From the NCBI GenBank assembly GCA_013388685.1, contig JACAET010000052.1:155701-219700 (forward strand): a stretch of DNA of 64,000 nucleotides, in the 5' to 3' direction. Each line of letters starts with the position of its first letter. Within the stretch, counting starts at the first letter, position 1. Positions 1 to 7,833 of this stretch are shown here, one piece after another. The notes under the pieces were generated by a model. It was not told where the DNA came from, made no database searches, and saw only the letters and a list, made by a program, of their open reading frames with translations. The translations under genes and the position numbers were made by a program. This stretch comes from Chloroflexota bacterium. GTDB lineage: Bacteria > Chloroflexota > Anaerolineae > Anaerolineales > Villigracilaceae.

Positions 1-1
1 C

Positions 2-733
2 TTCGTCAAAGGGCAAATCGTCGAAACCGACGCCACCACCTCCGAAATGGTCAAATTGATGGAAAACACCACCCGCGATGTCAACATTGCCATCGCCAAC
101 GAATTTGCCCGCCTCGCCGAAAAATTTGGCGTGGACGTGTGGGAAGCCATCCGCCTCGCCAACCTGCACCCGCGCATAGACATCCTCAACCCCGGACCGG
201 GCGTCGGCGGTCACTGCATCAGCGTGGACCCGTGGTTTTTCGTCGAAACTGCGCCGGAACTCACCCCGCTCATCTACAACGCCCGCAAGGTCAACGACGA
301 ACAGCCGCGCTTCGTTGTGAGCCGCGTGCAGGAGGCGCTGGGCAGTCTGAAAGACAGGCGCGTCGCCGCCCTCGGGCTGGCATACAAACCAGACGTGGAC
401 GACCTGCGCGAAAGCCCCGCCGTGGAGGTGGTGCATTTACTCCAGGAGCAAGGCGCAAAGGTCAAAGCTTGGGAACCGTTCAAGCCACACGCCGTCCTCA
501 AAGGCATTCACATCTCGCAAACGCTGGAAGATGCCATCTGGCAGGCGGATACCCTGCTGCTCCTCGTCCGGCATGCCGAATTTACCCGCTTCGACCCCGT
601 CGAAATTGTCGCCAAAACCCCCGCCCGCATCGCCATAGACACCGTCAACGGCTGGGACAGGGACGCCTGGCAGCGGGCGGGTTTCCAGGTCCATCGCCTG
701 GGCGATAAAAAATCGTCCATTGCCAGCCGTTAA
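2..733 (+). CDS. wecC: UDP-N-acetyl-D-mannosamine dehydrogenase, C-terminal part (5' end outside window)
   Basis: This is the last 243 codons of a UDP-sugar 6-dehydrogenase of the WecC type. It oxidises UDP-ManNAc to UDP-ManNAc uronate with NAD in the cytoplasm, for surface polysaccharide synthesis. The reading frame is open back to base 2, so the gene is cut by the window edge; the ATG at 47 is internal. Visible family signatures are VKLMENT with the following RDVNIA, and the catalytic-cysteine motif GPGVGGHCISVDPWF at 208-252. The C-terminal UDP-binding domain follows, with GLAYKPDVDDLRESPA. The stop lies 4 bases before the wecB start, so the two genes are surely one operon and supply consecutive steps from UDP-GlcNAc. 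A close alternative within the family is UDP-glucose dehydrogenase, but the wecB neighbour favours WecC. Confidence 0.9.
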   Translation, partial: FVKGQIVETDATTSEMVKLMENTTRDVNIAIANEFARLAEKFGVDVWEAIRLANLHPRIDILNPGPGVGGHCISVDPWFFVETAPELTPLIYNARKVNDEQPRFVVSRVQEALGSLKDRRVAALGLAYKPDVDDLRESPAVEVVHLLQEQGAKVKAWEPFKPHAVLKGIHISQTLEDAIWQADTLLLLVRHAEFTRFDPVEIVAKTPARIAIDTVNGWDRDAWQRAGFQVHRLGDKKSSIASR

Positions 734-737
734 TCGA

Positions 738-1910
738 ATGAAAATTCTCTCCGTTTTTGGCACGCGCCCCGAAGCCGTGAAAATGGCGCCCATCGTTCGC
801 CTGCTCGCAAAAACACCGGGCATCGAGTCGCGCGTCTGCGTAACGGCGCAACACCGGCAGATGCTCGATCAGGTGCTGGACCTGTTTCAGATTCACCCCG
901 ACTACGACCTGGACTTGATGCGCGAGGGACAGTCGCTGGCACAGTTGACGGCGGGCATCTTCCTGCGCCTCGACCCGGTTCTCGAAGAAGTCCAGCCCGA
1001 CTGGGTGCTGGCAGTAGGCGATACAACCACCGTCGTCACCACCTGCCAGCTGGCGTTCTACCGCCGCATCAAGTTCGGTCACGTGGAAGCAGGACTGCGC
1101 ACGCATAACAAGTGGCATCCCTTCCCTGAAGAAATCAACCGCCGTCTCGCCACTACCATGGCAGACCTGCACTTTGCGCCCACCGAGTGGTCAAAAAACA
1201 ATCTGCTCCACGAAGGGGTGGAAGAAAAGGACATCGTCGTCACCGGCAACCCGGTCATAGATGCCTTGAAGTATGTTGCGGCACAGCCCGCTTCCCCTCT
1301 CGTTATCGAACTCCTCGAAAGGCTGGGGATTGAGACCGAAAATCCAACGACGATGCGGCTGGCAACTATGCGAACAGCGGCTACCAGACCCAAAAGACTC
1401 ATCCTCGTCACTGCCCACCGCCGCGAAAACTTCGGACAGCCCATCGAAAACATCTGCCACGCGCTGCGAGAACTGGCAGAGCGCGGGGACGTGGAAATCG
1501 TCTATCCTGTCCATCTGAACCCCAATGTGCAGGAACCGGTCTACCGCCTGCTCGACGGGGTGAAAGGGATTACCCTCCTGCCCCCCCTGGATTACCTGCC
1601 CCTCGTACATTTGATGAAACACGCCACCCTCATCCTGACCGACTCCGGCGGACTGCAGGAGGAGGCGCCTACCTTTGGCATTCCAGTTCTCGTGCTGCGG
1701 CAAACCACCGAACGCCCGGAAGGAGTTGAGGCGGGGACGCTCAGGCTGGTTGGAACAGAGACCCGGCGCATCGTCCAGGAAGCGACGCGGGTATTGGACG
1801 ATGAGTCCGAGTATGTGAAAATGGCAAAGGCGTCCAATCCCTATGGCGACGGTCACGCCGCGGAACGGATTGTGGAGGCGCTTCTGCAGCGGGCGGAAAG
1901 TCCTTTCTAA
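738..1910 (+). CDS. wecB: UDP-N-acetylglucosamine 2-epimerase (non-hydrolysing)
   Basis: A 390-residue cytoplasmic enzyme that interconverts UDP-GlcNAc and UDP-ManNAc, the substrate of the preceding WecC. The N-terminus MKILSVFGTRPEAVKMAP is the typical start of the family, so I place the start at 738 rather than at the ATG at 720, which overlaps wecC. Family motifs follow in order: AVGDTTT, HVEAGLRT, FPEEINRR, VTAHRREN and LTDSGGLQEEAP. Length matches the usual 370-400 residues. A loop of roughly 20 residues before VTAHRREN (near residues 205-220) looks longer than usual. It forms an operon with wecC for an N-acetylmannosaminuronate-containing glycan. Confidence 0.93.
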   Translation: MKILSVFGTRPEAVKMAPIVRLLAKTPGIESRVCVTAQHRQMLDQVLDLFQIHPDYDLDLMREGQSLAQLTAGIFLRLDPVLEEVQPDWVLAVGDTTTVVTTCQLAFYRRIKFGHVEAGLRTHNKWHPFPEEINRRLATTMADLHFAPTEWSKNNLLHEGVEEKDIVVTGNPVIDALKYVAAQPASPLVIELLERLGIETENPTTMRLATMRTAATRPKRLILVTAHRRENFGQPIENICHALRELAERGDVEIVYPVHLNPNVQEPVYRLLDGVKGITLLPPLDYLPLVHLMKHATLILTDSGGLQEEAPTFGIPVLVLRQTTERPEGVEAGTLRLVGTETRRIVQEATRVLDDESEYVKMAKASNPYGDGHAAERIVEALLQRAESPF

Positions 1911-1932
1911 ATCCACTGCGCCTGTTTGTGAG

Positions 1933-1938
1933 TATAAT
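1933..1938 (+). promoter_or_regulatory. -10 box (TATAAT) for a leaderless start at 1946
   Basis: A perfect TATAAT ends 7 bases before the ATG at 1946, so transcription would begin at or next to the start codon. No good -35 box is visible. The same geometry recurs at six other genes in the window. Confidence 0.55.
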
Positions 1939-1945
1939 GAATACG

Positions 1946-2878
1946 ATGAACGTGATTCGGCGACTCATCGCTTCCGTCGTGGCACTGATGGTTCTGCTTG
2001 CAAGCGGGGGAACGGCGCAGGCGCAATCGGCGGATGTGCGCTACTTCCCCGAAACGGGACATTACGTCAAGGGGGCGTTCCTGCAGTTTTACAACGCCGC
2101 CAAAGACCCTCTTCTCGTCTATGGCTACCCCATCACCGAGCAAATCACCGCCCGCGACGGTAAGACCGTGCAATACTTCCAGCGCGCCCGCTTTGAATTG
2201 ACGGCGGCAAACCGCATACAACTCACCCCGCTTGGCACACTCCTCTACCAGCCGCGCAGTCCCCTACTCGTGGAGAACAAAAACGGATGCGAAAAATACC
2301 CTACGGGCTATAGCGTTTGCTTTACGTTCCTAGATTTCTACAAAGCCCACGGTGGACCGAATCAGTTCGGCAACCCCATCTCCCCCTTCGAATCGGCAGA
2401 CGGATCGATCGTGCAATACTTCGAGGGAGCCCGCTTCGAGTGGCGCGCCGACCGCGGCGCCGAAAAATGGGTGATCATCTCTGATCTCGGGCGCCTCTAC
2501 TTCGACCTGCAAAAGGAAGACCCCGCGCACCTTCGCCCCGTCCCCCCACCCGATGCCGCCATCAAGCCGGTGTTATCGCTCAAAGCCCGCGCTTTCGTGT
2601 TGAAAGCCGTCACCCTCAAGAACGGCTCACAGACCGTCTATGTCATCGTTCAGGATCAGACCTCCGAAGCCCTGGAAAACGCCTCCGTCAAAGCCACTGT
2701 GCGCTTCACCGATGGCACTACCCAAGAACACCTCTTCACCACCAACGCGCGGGGCATCGGACAGGCAACCTTCGATTTCAGCAATCAAAAACCGGGGGAA
2801 CTCGTCACCATCGAAGTCAGCGTAAACTACCAGGGGCTGACGACCACCACCGTCACTTCGTTCAGAATTTGGTTCTAG
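1946..2878 (+). CDS. Secreted protein with a repeated aromatic Y-F-x-G/R-A-R-F-E module, function unknown
   Basis: A 310-residue exported protein. A signal peptide is clear: MNVIRRL, then a hydrophobic core, ending near AQAQS. Two related modules follow, at about residues 28-95 and 110-175. Each contains a glycine/proline turn (VYGYPIT, FGNPISP) and the closing motif VQYF(Q/E)(R/G)ARFE. The C-terminal 100 residues resemble an immunoglobulin-like beta sandwich. Frames with GTG at 1928 or ATG at 1937 are also open. I prefer ATG 1946 because the -10 box at 1933-1938 would make a transcript that begins there. The fold and function are not known to me; such modules are common in Anaerolineae-type exoproteins. 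Confidence 0.75.
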   Translation: MNVIRRLIASVVALMVLLASGGTAQAQSADVRYFPETGHYVKGAFLQFYNAAKDPLLVYGYPITEQITARDGKTVQYFQRARFELTAANRIQLTPLGTLLYQPRSPLLVENKNGCEKYPTGYSVCFTFLDFYKAHGGPNQFGNPISPFESADGSIVQYFEGARFEWRADRGAEKWVIISDLGRLYFDLQKEDPAHLRPVPPPDAAIKPVLSLKARAFVLKAVTLKNGSQTVYVIVQDQTSEALENASVKATVRFTDGTTQEHLFTTNARGIGQATFDFSNQKPGELVTIEVSVNYQGLTTTTVTSFRIWF

Positions 2879-2929
2879 TGTCTGAAAAGCCCATTTCTTG
2901 CGCGTACTCTGCGCTCTCCAGCGCAGGGT

Positions 2930-2946
2930 GACGTTACACTTGCCCT
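2930..2946. repeat. Dispersed 17-bp repeat (second copy at 57966-57982)
   Basis: The 17 bases GACGTTACACTTGCCCT occur identically at 57966-57982. Just upstream here is a hairpin-forming GC stretch (2910-2926), as there is near the second copy. They look like parts of a dispersed palindromic repeat family. Confidence 0.6.
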
Positions 2947-3628
2947 ACGCAAAGACTTCCTCCCAATCGAAGACGGGACCCTCCTTGCAAGCCAGTTTCC
3001 AGCCAGATTTAAACGTCACCGCGCAGACGGCGCATTCGCCGATTCCGCCGCACGGAATGGGCGTTTGCACGAGGACCTGCGCTTCTTTCCCCGCTGCAGC
3101 CCAATTCGACCCACCCAGCCTTTTACTCAGCCCAGGCAGGCTTTCACGCAAGACATCGAAGGCGGCGTACTCCGCCCAGGCAAGGACTTCCTCCAGCGCG
3201 GTAAAAGGCTGAACCTCCACAGCATCTGGTAAATTGCCCATGTCTGAATCGCCAAGCAGGACAACCGCCGCGCCCTGGTTGAGCGATGGGACCATCAACC
3301 CCCGCAGACGCGAGGCGTCATCATCGAACGGGATAAGCGCCACCTTCCGCGCCGTGTGCGGCAGGGTAAAGCCGCGTCCCAGCGGTCCGCGCAGGGAGAG
3401 GTTGGTTCCGGGCATCCACGCCGACGGAACGGGAGGCGCGGCGGTAAAACCAAAAGGCGTGGATTCCGTAGAGAAGAGAGGAACAGGCAAAGGGTCCAAG
3501 GGCGAAGCGGAGCCGGCAAGCAGATATTGCCCGGGCGCGGGAATCAGGTTTGCGGGGCAGGCGATCCGCGCTTGCGTGTTTCCGCCCTCCGAACTTAACT
3601 CGATGACCTGTCCATGACCGGCGTGCAT
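2945..3628 (-). CDS. PyrK-like iron-sulfur electron-transfer protein
   Basis: A 227-residue protein whose C-terminus carries the [2Fe-2S] motif of the dihydroorotate dehydrogenase electron-transfer subunit: cysteines at about 193, 199, 202 and 214 in PIPCGGIGECAVCAV and KLACKEGPVF, giving C-x5-C-x2-C-x11-C. The N-terminal part is beta-rich and resembles a shortened ferredoxin-reductase FAD domain, but the usual flavin motif RPLS/T is not obvious, so FAD binding is uncertain. In the cell it would pass electrons between NADH and PyrD-B. No pyrD lies next to it. The gene is divergent from the SPFH gene. The product could instead serve another oxidoreductase. Confidence 0.75.
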   Translation of the reverse strand: MHAGHGQVIELSSEGGNTQARIACPANLIPAPGQYLLAGSASPLDPLPVPLFSTESTPFGFTAAPPVPSAWMPGTNLSLRGPLGRGFTLPHTARKVALIPFDDDASRLRGLMVPSLNQGAAVVLLGDSDMGNLPDAVEVQPFTALEEVLAWAEYAAFDVLRESLPGLSKRLGGSNWAAAGKEAQVLVQTPIPCGGIGECAVCAVTFKSGWKLACKEGPVFDWEEVFA

Positions 3629-3649
3629 GGCGCTATGCTATCATGGCGG

Positions 3650-3655
3650 TATAAT
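3650..3655 (+). promoter_or_regulatory. -10 box TATAAT for the SPFH gene
   Basis: A perfect TATAAT lies 25 bases upstream of the ATG at 3681, which also has a strong GGAGGA ribosome binding site at about 3672-3677. This gives an ordinary short 5' leader. Confidence 0.5.
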
Positions 3656-3680
3656 AATTTCAACTACCAACGGAGGAACA

Positions 3681-4706
3681 ATGAATATCGCAGAGTTTAT
3701 CAAGGCTTTGGCAGGGTTTGCCTGGCTGGCAGTGGTGGGACTGGGCATACTGGCAATTGCCCGCGCCAGCCGCAACCAGAGCGCAAAAGGAATTACCTCG
3801 CTGCTCATCGGCATGGTGGTGCTCGCAATGGTGCTGACGCTCGTCGGCGCGGGGCTGGTCTTCATCGAGCCGACCGAGGCGGGCGTGGTCATCACCATTT
3901 TGGGGCAGGGCGGCTTGCGCCCGGAACCCCTTACCCCGGGCTTGCACTGGATCGTTCCGTTTGTAGAGCGGGTGGAACTCTACCCCACCACCACGCAGAC
4001 GTTTACAATGGCGCAAGGGGCTGGCGATGAGGTCAACGTCGAAGCGCGGACCTCGGACGGACAGCGTATTTTTGTCGATTCATCTGTCATCTTCAAGATT
4101 GATCCTTCGGCGGTGATCGCCATTCACAAAACCTGGCAGCGACGGTATGAGCAAGACCTGATTTTGCCGCAGACGCGCGGCATCATCCGCGATGCAGTGT
4201 CACAATATCGCGTGGACGAGGTGCTGAGCACCAAACGCTTCGAAATGACCAGCCAGATCAGCGAACAACTCCGGCAGATCATGGCAGAAAACGGCTTGAC
4301 GCTGGTGGATTTCGTCCTGCGCGACATCACCTTCACCGAGGAATACGCCCAGTCCATTGAACAAAAACAGATTGCCGAACAACAGGCGTTACAGGCAAAG
4401 TTTGTGGTCGAACAAAAGAAGCAGGAAGCCGAACAAGCCCGTCAGGTGGCGCAGGGTCAGGCGGATGCGGCGGTGATCGCGGCGAAGGGCGCGGCGGAGG
4501 CGCAAATCATCCAGGCGGAAGCGCAGGCAAAAGCCAACGAATTGATCGGTCAGTCGCTTCAGGAAAACCCCGAAATTTTGCAGTACCAGTACATCCTGAA
4601 ACTGGCGCCGGGCGTGCAGACCATCTTCATCCCCAGCGGCAACCAGTTCATCCTGCCCCTGCCGAACACCTCTCCGTCAACGTTTGTTCCCGATGCCACA
4701 CCGTAA
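3681..4706 (+). CDS. SPFH/Band 7 (prohibitin-like) membrane protein
   Basis: A 341-residue membrane protein of the SPFH family (stomatin/prohibitin/flotillin), which forms oligomeric rings that organise membrane domains and guard membrane proteases. The start at 3681 is set by the GGAGGA site 5-10 bases upstream; the upstream extension to 3627 lacks one. Two hydrophobic segments (about residues 8-28 and 42-66) are followed by the SPFH domain, with GLHWIVPFVERV and VDSSVIFKI, to about 230. An Ala/Gln/Glu-rich coiled coil containing EQKQIAEQQALQAKF and EQARQVAQGQAD runs to about 290. It stands alone, followed by a strong hairpin. Which proteins it scaffolds cannot be told. Confidence 0.88.
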   Translation: MNIAEFIKALAGFAWLAVVGLGILAIARASRNQSAKGITSLLIGMVVLAMVLTLVGAGLVFIEPTEAGVVITILGQGGLRPEPLTPGLHWIVPFVERVELYPTTTQTFTMAQGAGDEVNVEARTSDGQRIFVDSSVIFKIDPSAVIAIHKTWQRRYEQDLILPQTRGIIRDAVSQYRVDEVLSTKRFEMTSQISEQLRQIMAENGLTLVDFVLRDITFTEEYAQSIEQKQIAEQQALQAKFVVEQKKQEAEQARQVAQGQADAAVIAAKGAAEAQIIQAEAQAKANELIGQSLQENPEILQYQYILKLAPGVQTIFIPSGNQFILPLPNTSPSTFVPDATP

Positions 4707-4720
4707 CCTCCAAAAGGACA

Positions 4721-4746
4721 AGGGGACAGCCTGCGGGCTGTCCCCT
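4721..4746 (+). terminator. Hairpin after the SPFH gene
   Basis: An 11-bp perfect inverted repeat AGGGGACAGCC / GGCTGTCCCCT with a 4-base loop follows the SPFH stop by about 15 bases and precedes the selD start at 4755 by 8 bases. There is no T-run after it, so it is a weak or factor-assisted terminator, or a structure affecting selD translation. Confidence 0.5.
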
Positions 4747-4754
4747 CTCACAAT

Positions 4755-5816
4755 ATGCCAATCCCACACACCGGACGCGAAATTCGCCTCACCACCCTTT
4801 CTGCCTGCGCGGGTTGAGCGTCCAAACTAAGCGCAGATGCGCTGACGCAGGTTCTGCGTCCAATCAAAGACATCTTCGACGCCGCCTCCTTCCCGGACCT
4901 GTTGATTGGTCTGCGTGAACCGGATGACGCGGCGGTTTGGCGTTTGGACGATGACAAAGCGCTCGTCGTCACCACCGACTTCTTCACGCCGGTGGTGGAC
5001 GACGCCTACGAGTACGGCGCCATCGCCGCCGCCAACAGCCTGTCGGACGTGTACGCGATGGGCGGGCGTCCCTTCCTGGCGTTGAACGTGGCGGCTCTGC
5101 CCGATAACCTGCCAGCCGAAATTTCCAGCGAAATCATTCGCGGCGGTGCGGAAAAGGCGCGCGAGGCGGGCGTGGTCATTGCGGGCGGGCATACGGTCAA
5201 GGACAAAGAACCGAAGTACGGTTTGGTGGTGATCGGATTCGTCCATCCGCAAAAGATGATGAGTAAAGGCGGGTTGCAGGCTGGCGATGCGCTGGTGTTA
5301 ACCAAACCGCTCGGCTTCGGTGTCACGACCACTGCCCTGAAGCGCGAACAGGCAGACGAGGCAGACGTCCGCGAGGCGGTGGAGTGGATGAAACGGCTGA
5401 ATGACAAGGCAGCGCAGTTAGCCAATGACTTCAACCTGCGGGCTGCAACCGATATTACCGGCTACAGCCTGCTCGGTCATGCCATGGAGATGGCAGACGC
5501 GTCTGGCGTTGGGCTAAACTTCGAATTTGCCAAGATCCCGTTCATTTCCTGCGCGCGGAAATACGCTGAAAAGGGCTGTTTTGCCGGAGGGGCGTTCGAC
5601 AACAAGGGGTTTTTCGAGGCGAAGGTCAGGTTTGCAGGTTCACTGGACGAGGAGAACCAGATGCTCTTGTTCGACCCGCAGACCAGCGGAGGTCTCCTGC
5701 TGGGCGTGCCGCAGGAAAAACTGGAGGCGTTCCTCGCGCGGGCGCGCGAAATCGGTCAAGCCGCCTGGGTGGTAGGGCGCGTTGAAACAGGTTCAGGCAT
5801 TCGAATAGGAGGTTGA
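4755..5816 (+). CDS. selD: Selenide, water dikinase, itself a selenoprotein (in-frame TGA = Sec21)
   Basis: SelD makes selenophosphate from selenide and ATP, the selenium donor for selenocysteine. Conventional translation would begin at 4902, but the frame is homologous back to ATG 4755 through a single TGA at 4815-4817. The N-terminus reads IRLTTLSACAG-U-ASKLS. In E. coli SelD the active site is GCGCK with Cys17 and Lys20; here the TGA falls at the Cys17 position and the lysine three residues on, as in known Sec-containing SelD proteins. Downstream are the ATP-site Asp motif TTDFFTPVVDD, the ANSLSDVYAMG segment, GGHTVKD and LLFDPQTSGGLL. The full product is 353 residues, the usual size. A hairpin suitable as a SECIS follows the TGA. 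The next gene starts 1 base after the stop. Confidence 0.9.
4815..4860 (+). promoter_or_regulatory. Selenocysteine codon and candidate SECIS in selD
   Basis: TGA at 4815-4817 is followed by the perfect 7-bp stem GACGCAG / CTGCGTC at 4844-4850 and 4854-4860 with loop GTT. The loop begins 33 bases after the TGA and starts with G, within the reported bacterial SECIS range (about 16-37 bases). The apical part GCAGGTTCTGC resembles the E. coli fdhF element GCAGGTCTGC. Confidence 0.7.
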
Positions 5817-5817
5817 C

Positions 5818-5976
5818 ATGGGCATAATGGATATTGGCATTGTGGAACTCTTCGTACTCCTCTTTACTACAATGCTGTGGCTGGCGGTTCCGTTGGGAAT
5901 TTTGTATCTGCTTTACGCCATCTACAAGAAGATTTCCGTTATTGAAGAGCAGTTAAAACGGAACGAAAAACGGTAA
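5818..5976 (+). CDS. Small single-pass membrane protein, 52 residues
   Basis: ATG 5818 follows the selD stop at once and is preceded by a good AGGAGG site (about 5807-5812), so translation is very plausible. The 52-residue product has one long hydrophobic stretch (about residues 7-35, rich in Leu, Val and Phe), then a basic and charged tail ending KRNEKR. It is likely an inner-membrane peptide with the tail in the cytoplasm. The family is not known to me. Coupling to selD could be only transcriptional. Confidence 0.65.
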   Translation: MGIMDIGIVELFVLLFTTMLWLAVPLGILYLLYAIYKKISVIEEQLKRNEKR

Positions 5977-5979
5977 TTT

Positions 5980-6090
5980 ACGTCAGTTCGGGATAAGGAA
6001 AAAGGCATGTTACCCGACGCTAGAGAGCGTCTTTTACGCCAAGCGTAGGGGATGTTCTCTGGCGTCCCCCCGCTTATCCCGAATTCACGT
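5980..6090. repeat. Palindromic intergenic element, about 110 bp
   Basis: Perfect 11-bp arms TTCGGGATAAG (5987-5997) and CTTATCCCGAA (6073-6083) enclose smaller hairpins, including the 16-bp palindrome at 6016-6031. ACGT flanks both sides. It encodes nothing recognisable and looks like a small non-autonomous repeat (MITE/REP type). The rest of the 340-base gap (6091-6316) holds no gene I can support. Confidence 0.6.
6016..6031. repeat. 16-bp palindrome of the GNCGYTAGAGARCGNC family
   Basis: GACGCTAGAGAGCGTC: 6-bp stem with AGAG loop. Related copies are at 22821-22836 and 51305-51320. Confidence 0.6.
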
Positions 6091-6316
6091 TATTTTCTTT
6101 TTTCAGGGGAAAATTACGAAGCACAATATTCATAGTACAATAGGGGAAGTGTAGAAAAAATCCACCGCATCATGTCTGATGAAGTCCCCTTAGATAGTGC
6201 ACACGTTATCAAACACCCGGTTCTGCCTGCTGATGTCGGTCAGCGGGCATGTTGGAATTTAATCGACACAAACACGCCCATAACGCAAATCGTATAAAAC
6301 AACCACAACTCTTTCG

Positions 6317-7630
6317 ATGAACATTACTTCAGAAATTCTAATCATCCTGGCTGTCATTCTTGTCAATGGCATCCTGGCCATGTCCGAAATGGCTGTTGCG
6401 GCTTCGCGCAAGGCGCGCCTGCAGCAACGCGAAAACGATGGGGATAGACGGGCAAGGAAAGTCCTGAACCTGTTACAAGACCCCAACCTGTTCCTCTCCA
6501 CCGTTCAAATCGGGATCACACTCGTGGGCGTGTTCACAGGCGCGGTCGGCGGAGCGACCCTGGCTGAACCTCTGGGTGCGGTGCTGGCGAAGGTGCCGTT
6601 ATTTTCGAATTTCGCGGAATCACTGGCTCTTGGCATTGTGGTCATCTGTATTACTATCGTCTCAATCCTATTGGGAGAATTGGTCCCCAAACGAATCGCT
6701 TTGCACAACCCCGAACAGATCGCATCCTTTCTTGCCAGCCCGATGATCCTGGTGTCAAAGTTGTTCAGCCCGCTGGTCTGGCTTCTAGGAAAGCTGACCA
6801 ATCTTATTCTGGGCATCCTCGGTATCAAACCCGGCAATGAGCCGCCCGTGACCGAGGAGGAGATCCAATTGCTTATCGATCAGGGCACCCAGGCGGGCGT
6901 TTTCGATGAGTCGGAACAGGAAATGGTGGAAGGGGTGTTCAGCCTGGGCGATCAGCGCGTATATTCGATCATGACACCGCGCACCGATATCGTCTGGCTG
7001 GATATTGACGACAGCCTCGAAGAAATCCGCGAAAAGATCGCCGCGAACGATTACTCACGCTTTCCCGTCCGGCAAGGCACGCTGGATGTCATCCTGGGCA
7101 TCGTCAAGGCGAGGGATTTACTTGTGCCGAGCCTGAAAGGCGAACCCCTCCACCTGAAAGACCTGCTCCGCCCCGCCTTCTACATCCCTGAAACCATGCT
7201 GGCTTCGCGCGCGCTGGAAATCCTCAAGGAAAAAGGCACCGATATGCTGCTGGTCATTGACGAGTTCGGCGGCGTGCAGGGATTGCTGACCATCAACGAC
7301 ATTCTCGAGGAAATCGTCGGCGAAATGGAACAGGACGAGCCGCAAGCCACCCAGCGGCAGGACGGCTCCTGGCTGCTGGATGGCATGTTGGAAGTGGACG
7401 AATTCAAGGAAATTTTCGGCTTCCCCTCTCTGCCTCATGAGGACGAATATGAGACGCTCAGCGGCTTTGTCATGATGTCGCTCGGACGCGTGCCGCAGGT
7501 GACCGACCACTTCGAATGGAACGGCTACCGCTTCGAAATCATGGACATGGACGGGCGGCGCGTGGACAAGGTGCTGGTCACCACCCTGCCGCAAAAACCG
7601 TTCCCGCAGGAGCCGCGCGGGAATCTATAA
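6317..7630 (+). CDS. CNNM/CorC (TlyC-like) membrane transporter with CBS domains
   Basis: A 437-residue inner-membrane protein of the CNNM/HlyC-CorC family, linked to Mg2+ (or Na+/Mg2+) transport; the old name hemolysin C is misleading. The DUF21 membrane domain with several hydrophobic helices covers about residues 1-175, with the signature GELVPKRIALHNPE near its end. The CBS pair spans about 205-320, with MTPRTDIVWLDI and the linking LLVIDEFGGVQGLLT. The C-terminal CorC/HlyC domain follows (about 345-430, LDGMLEVDEF). Length and order are standard. A possible -10 box TATAAA lies at about 6293-6298. It is transcribed alone. Confidence 0.92.
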   Translation: MNITSEILIILAVILVNGILAMSEMAVAASRKARLQQRENDGDRRARKVLNLLQDPNLFLSTVQIGITLVGVFTGAVGGATLAEPLGAVLAKVPLFSNFAESLALGIVVICITIVSILLGELVPKRIALHNPEQIASFLASPMILVSKLFSPLVWLLGKLTNLILGILGIKPGNEPPVTEEEIQLLIDQGTQAGVFDESEQEMVEGVFSLGDQRVYSIMTPRTDIVWLDIDDSLEEIREKIAANDYSRFPVRQGTLDVILGIVKARDLLVPSLKGEPLHLKDLLRPAFYIPETMLASRALEILKEKGTDMLLVIDEFGGVQGLLTINDILEEIVGEMEQDEPQATQRQDGSWLLDGMLEVDEFKEIFGFPSLPHEDEYETLSGFVMMSLGRVPQVTDHFEWNGYRFEIMDMDGRRVDKVLVTTLPQKPFPQEPRGNL

Positions 7631-7654
7631 GAAAGTGTTTTGAAATTCGTTCTA

Positions 7655-7770
7655 AACCACAGATGAACACAGATGAACACAGATGAACACAGATCAATAA
7701 GATTTGAGAGCATTTTCACGGTTGCTTTCTCAAAAAATCAGTATCCATCCGTGTGTATCTGTAGTGAATG
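7655..7770. repeat. Short-period repeat with inverted return copy
   Basis: Four tandem 10-bp units CACAGATGAA (7658-7697, the last with one change) face a degenerate inverted copy at about 7744-7764 (ATCCGTGTGTATCTGTAG). The element lies between two co-directional genes and can fold into an imperfect hairpin. It is one of several elements in the window with the same plan but different words. Confidence 0.6.
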
Positions 7771-7821
7771 TTGAGTTTCAACACGCTCTCTAAGGGCTGT
7801 ATCTTTTCCCGTCACTCACAG

Positions 7822-7827
7822 TAAAAT
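7822..7827 (+). promoter_or_regulatory. -10 box (TAAAAT) for a leaderless start at 7834
   Basis: TAAAAT ends 6 bases before the ATG at 7834, so the message probably starts at the start codon. No ribosome binding site is visible. Confidence 0.45.
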
Positions 7828-7833
7828 AACCGC

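Noticed and set aside
4755..5816. selD as a pseudogene because of the early TGA
   Set aside because: All other motifs are intact and TGA is at the known Sec site.
6172..6297. A 41-codon ORF after a TACAAT box in the 5977-6316 gap
   Set aside because: No ribosome binding site, no recognisable sequence, and a length easily met by chance.
7658..7697. Four tandem 10-bp repeats as a possible CRISPR
   Set aside because: There are no spacers and no cas genes; it is a simple tandem repeat.
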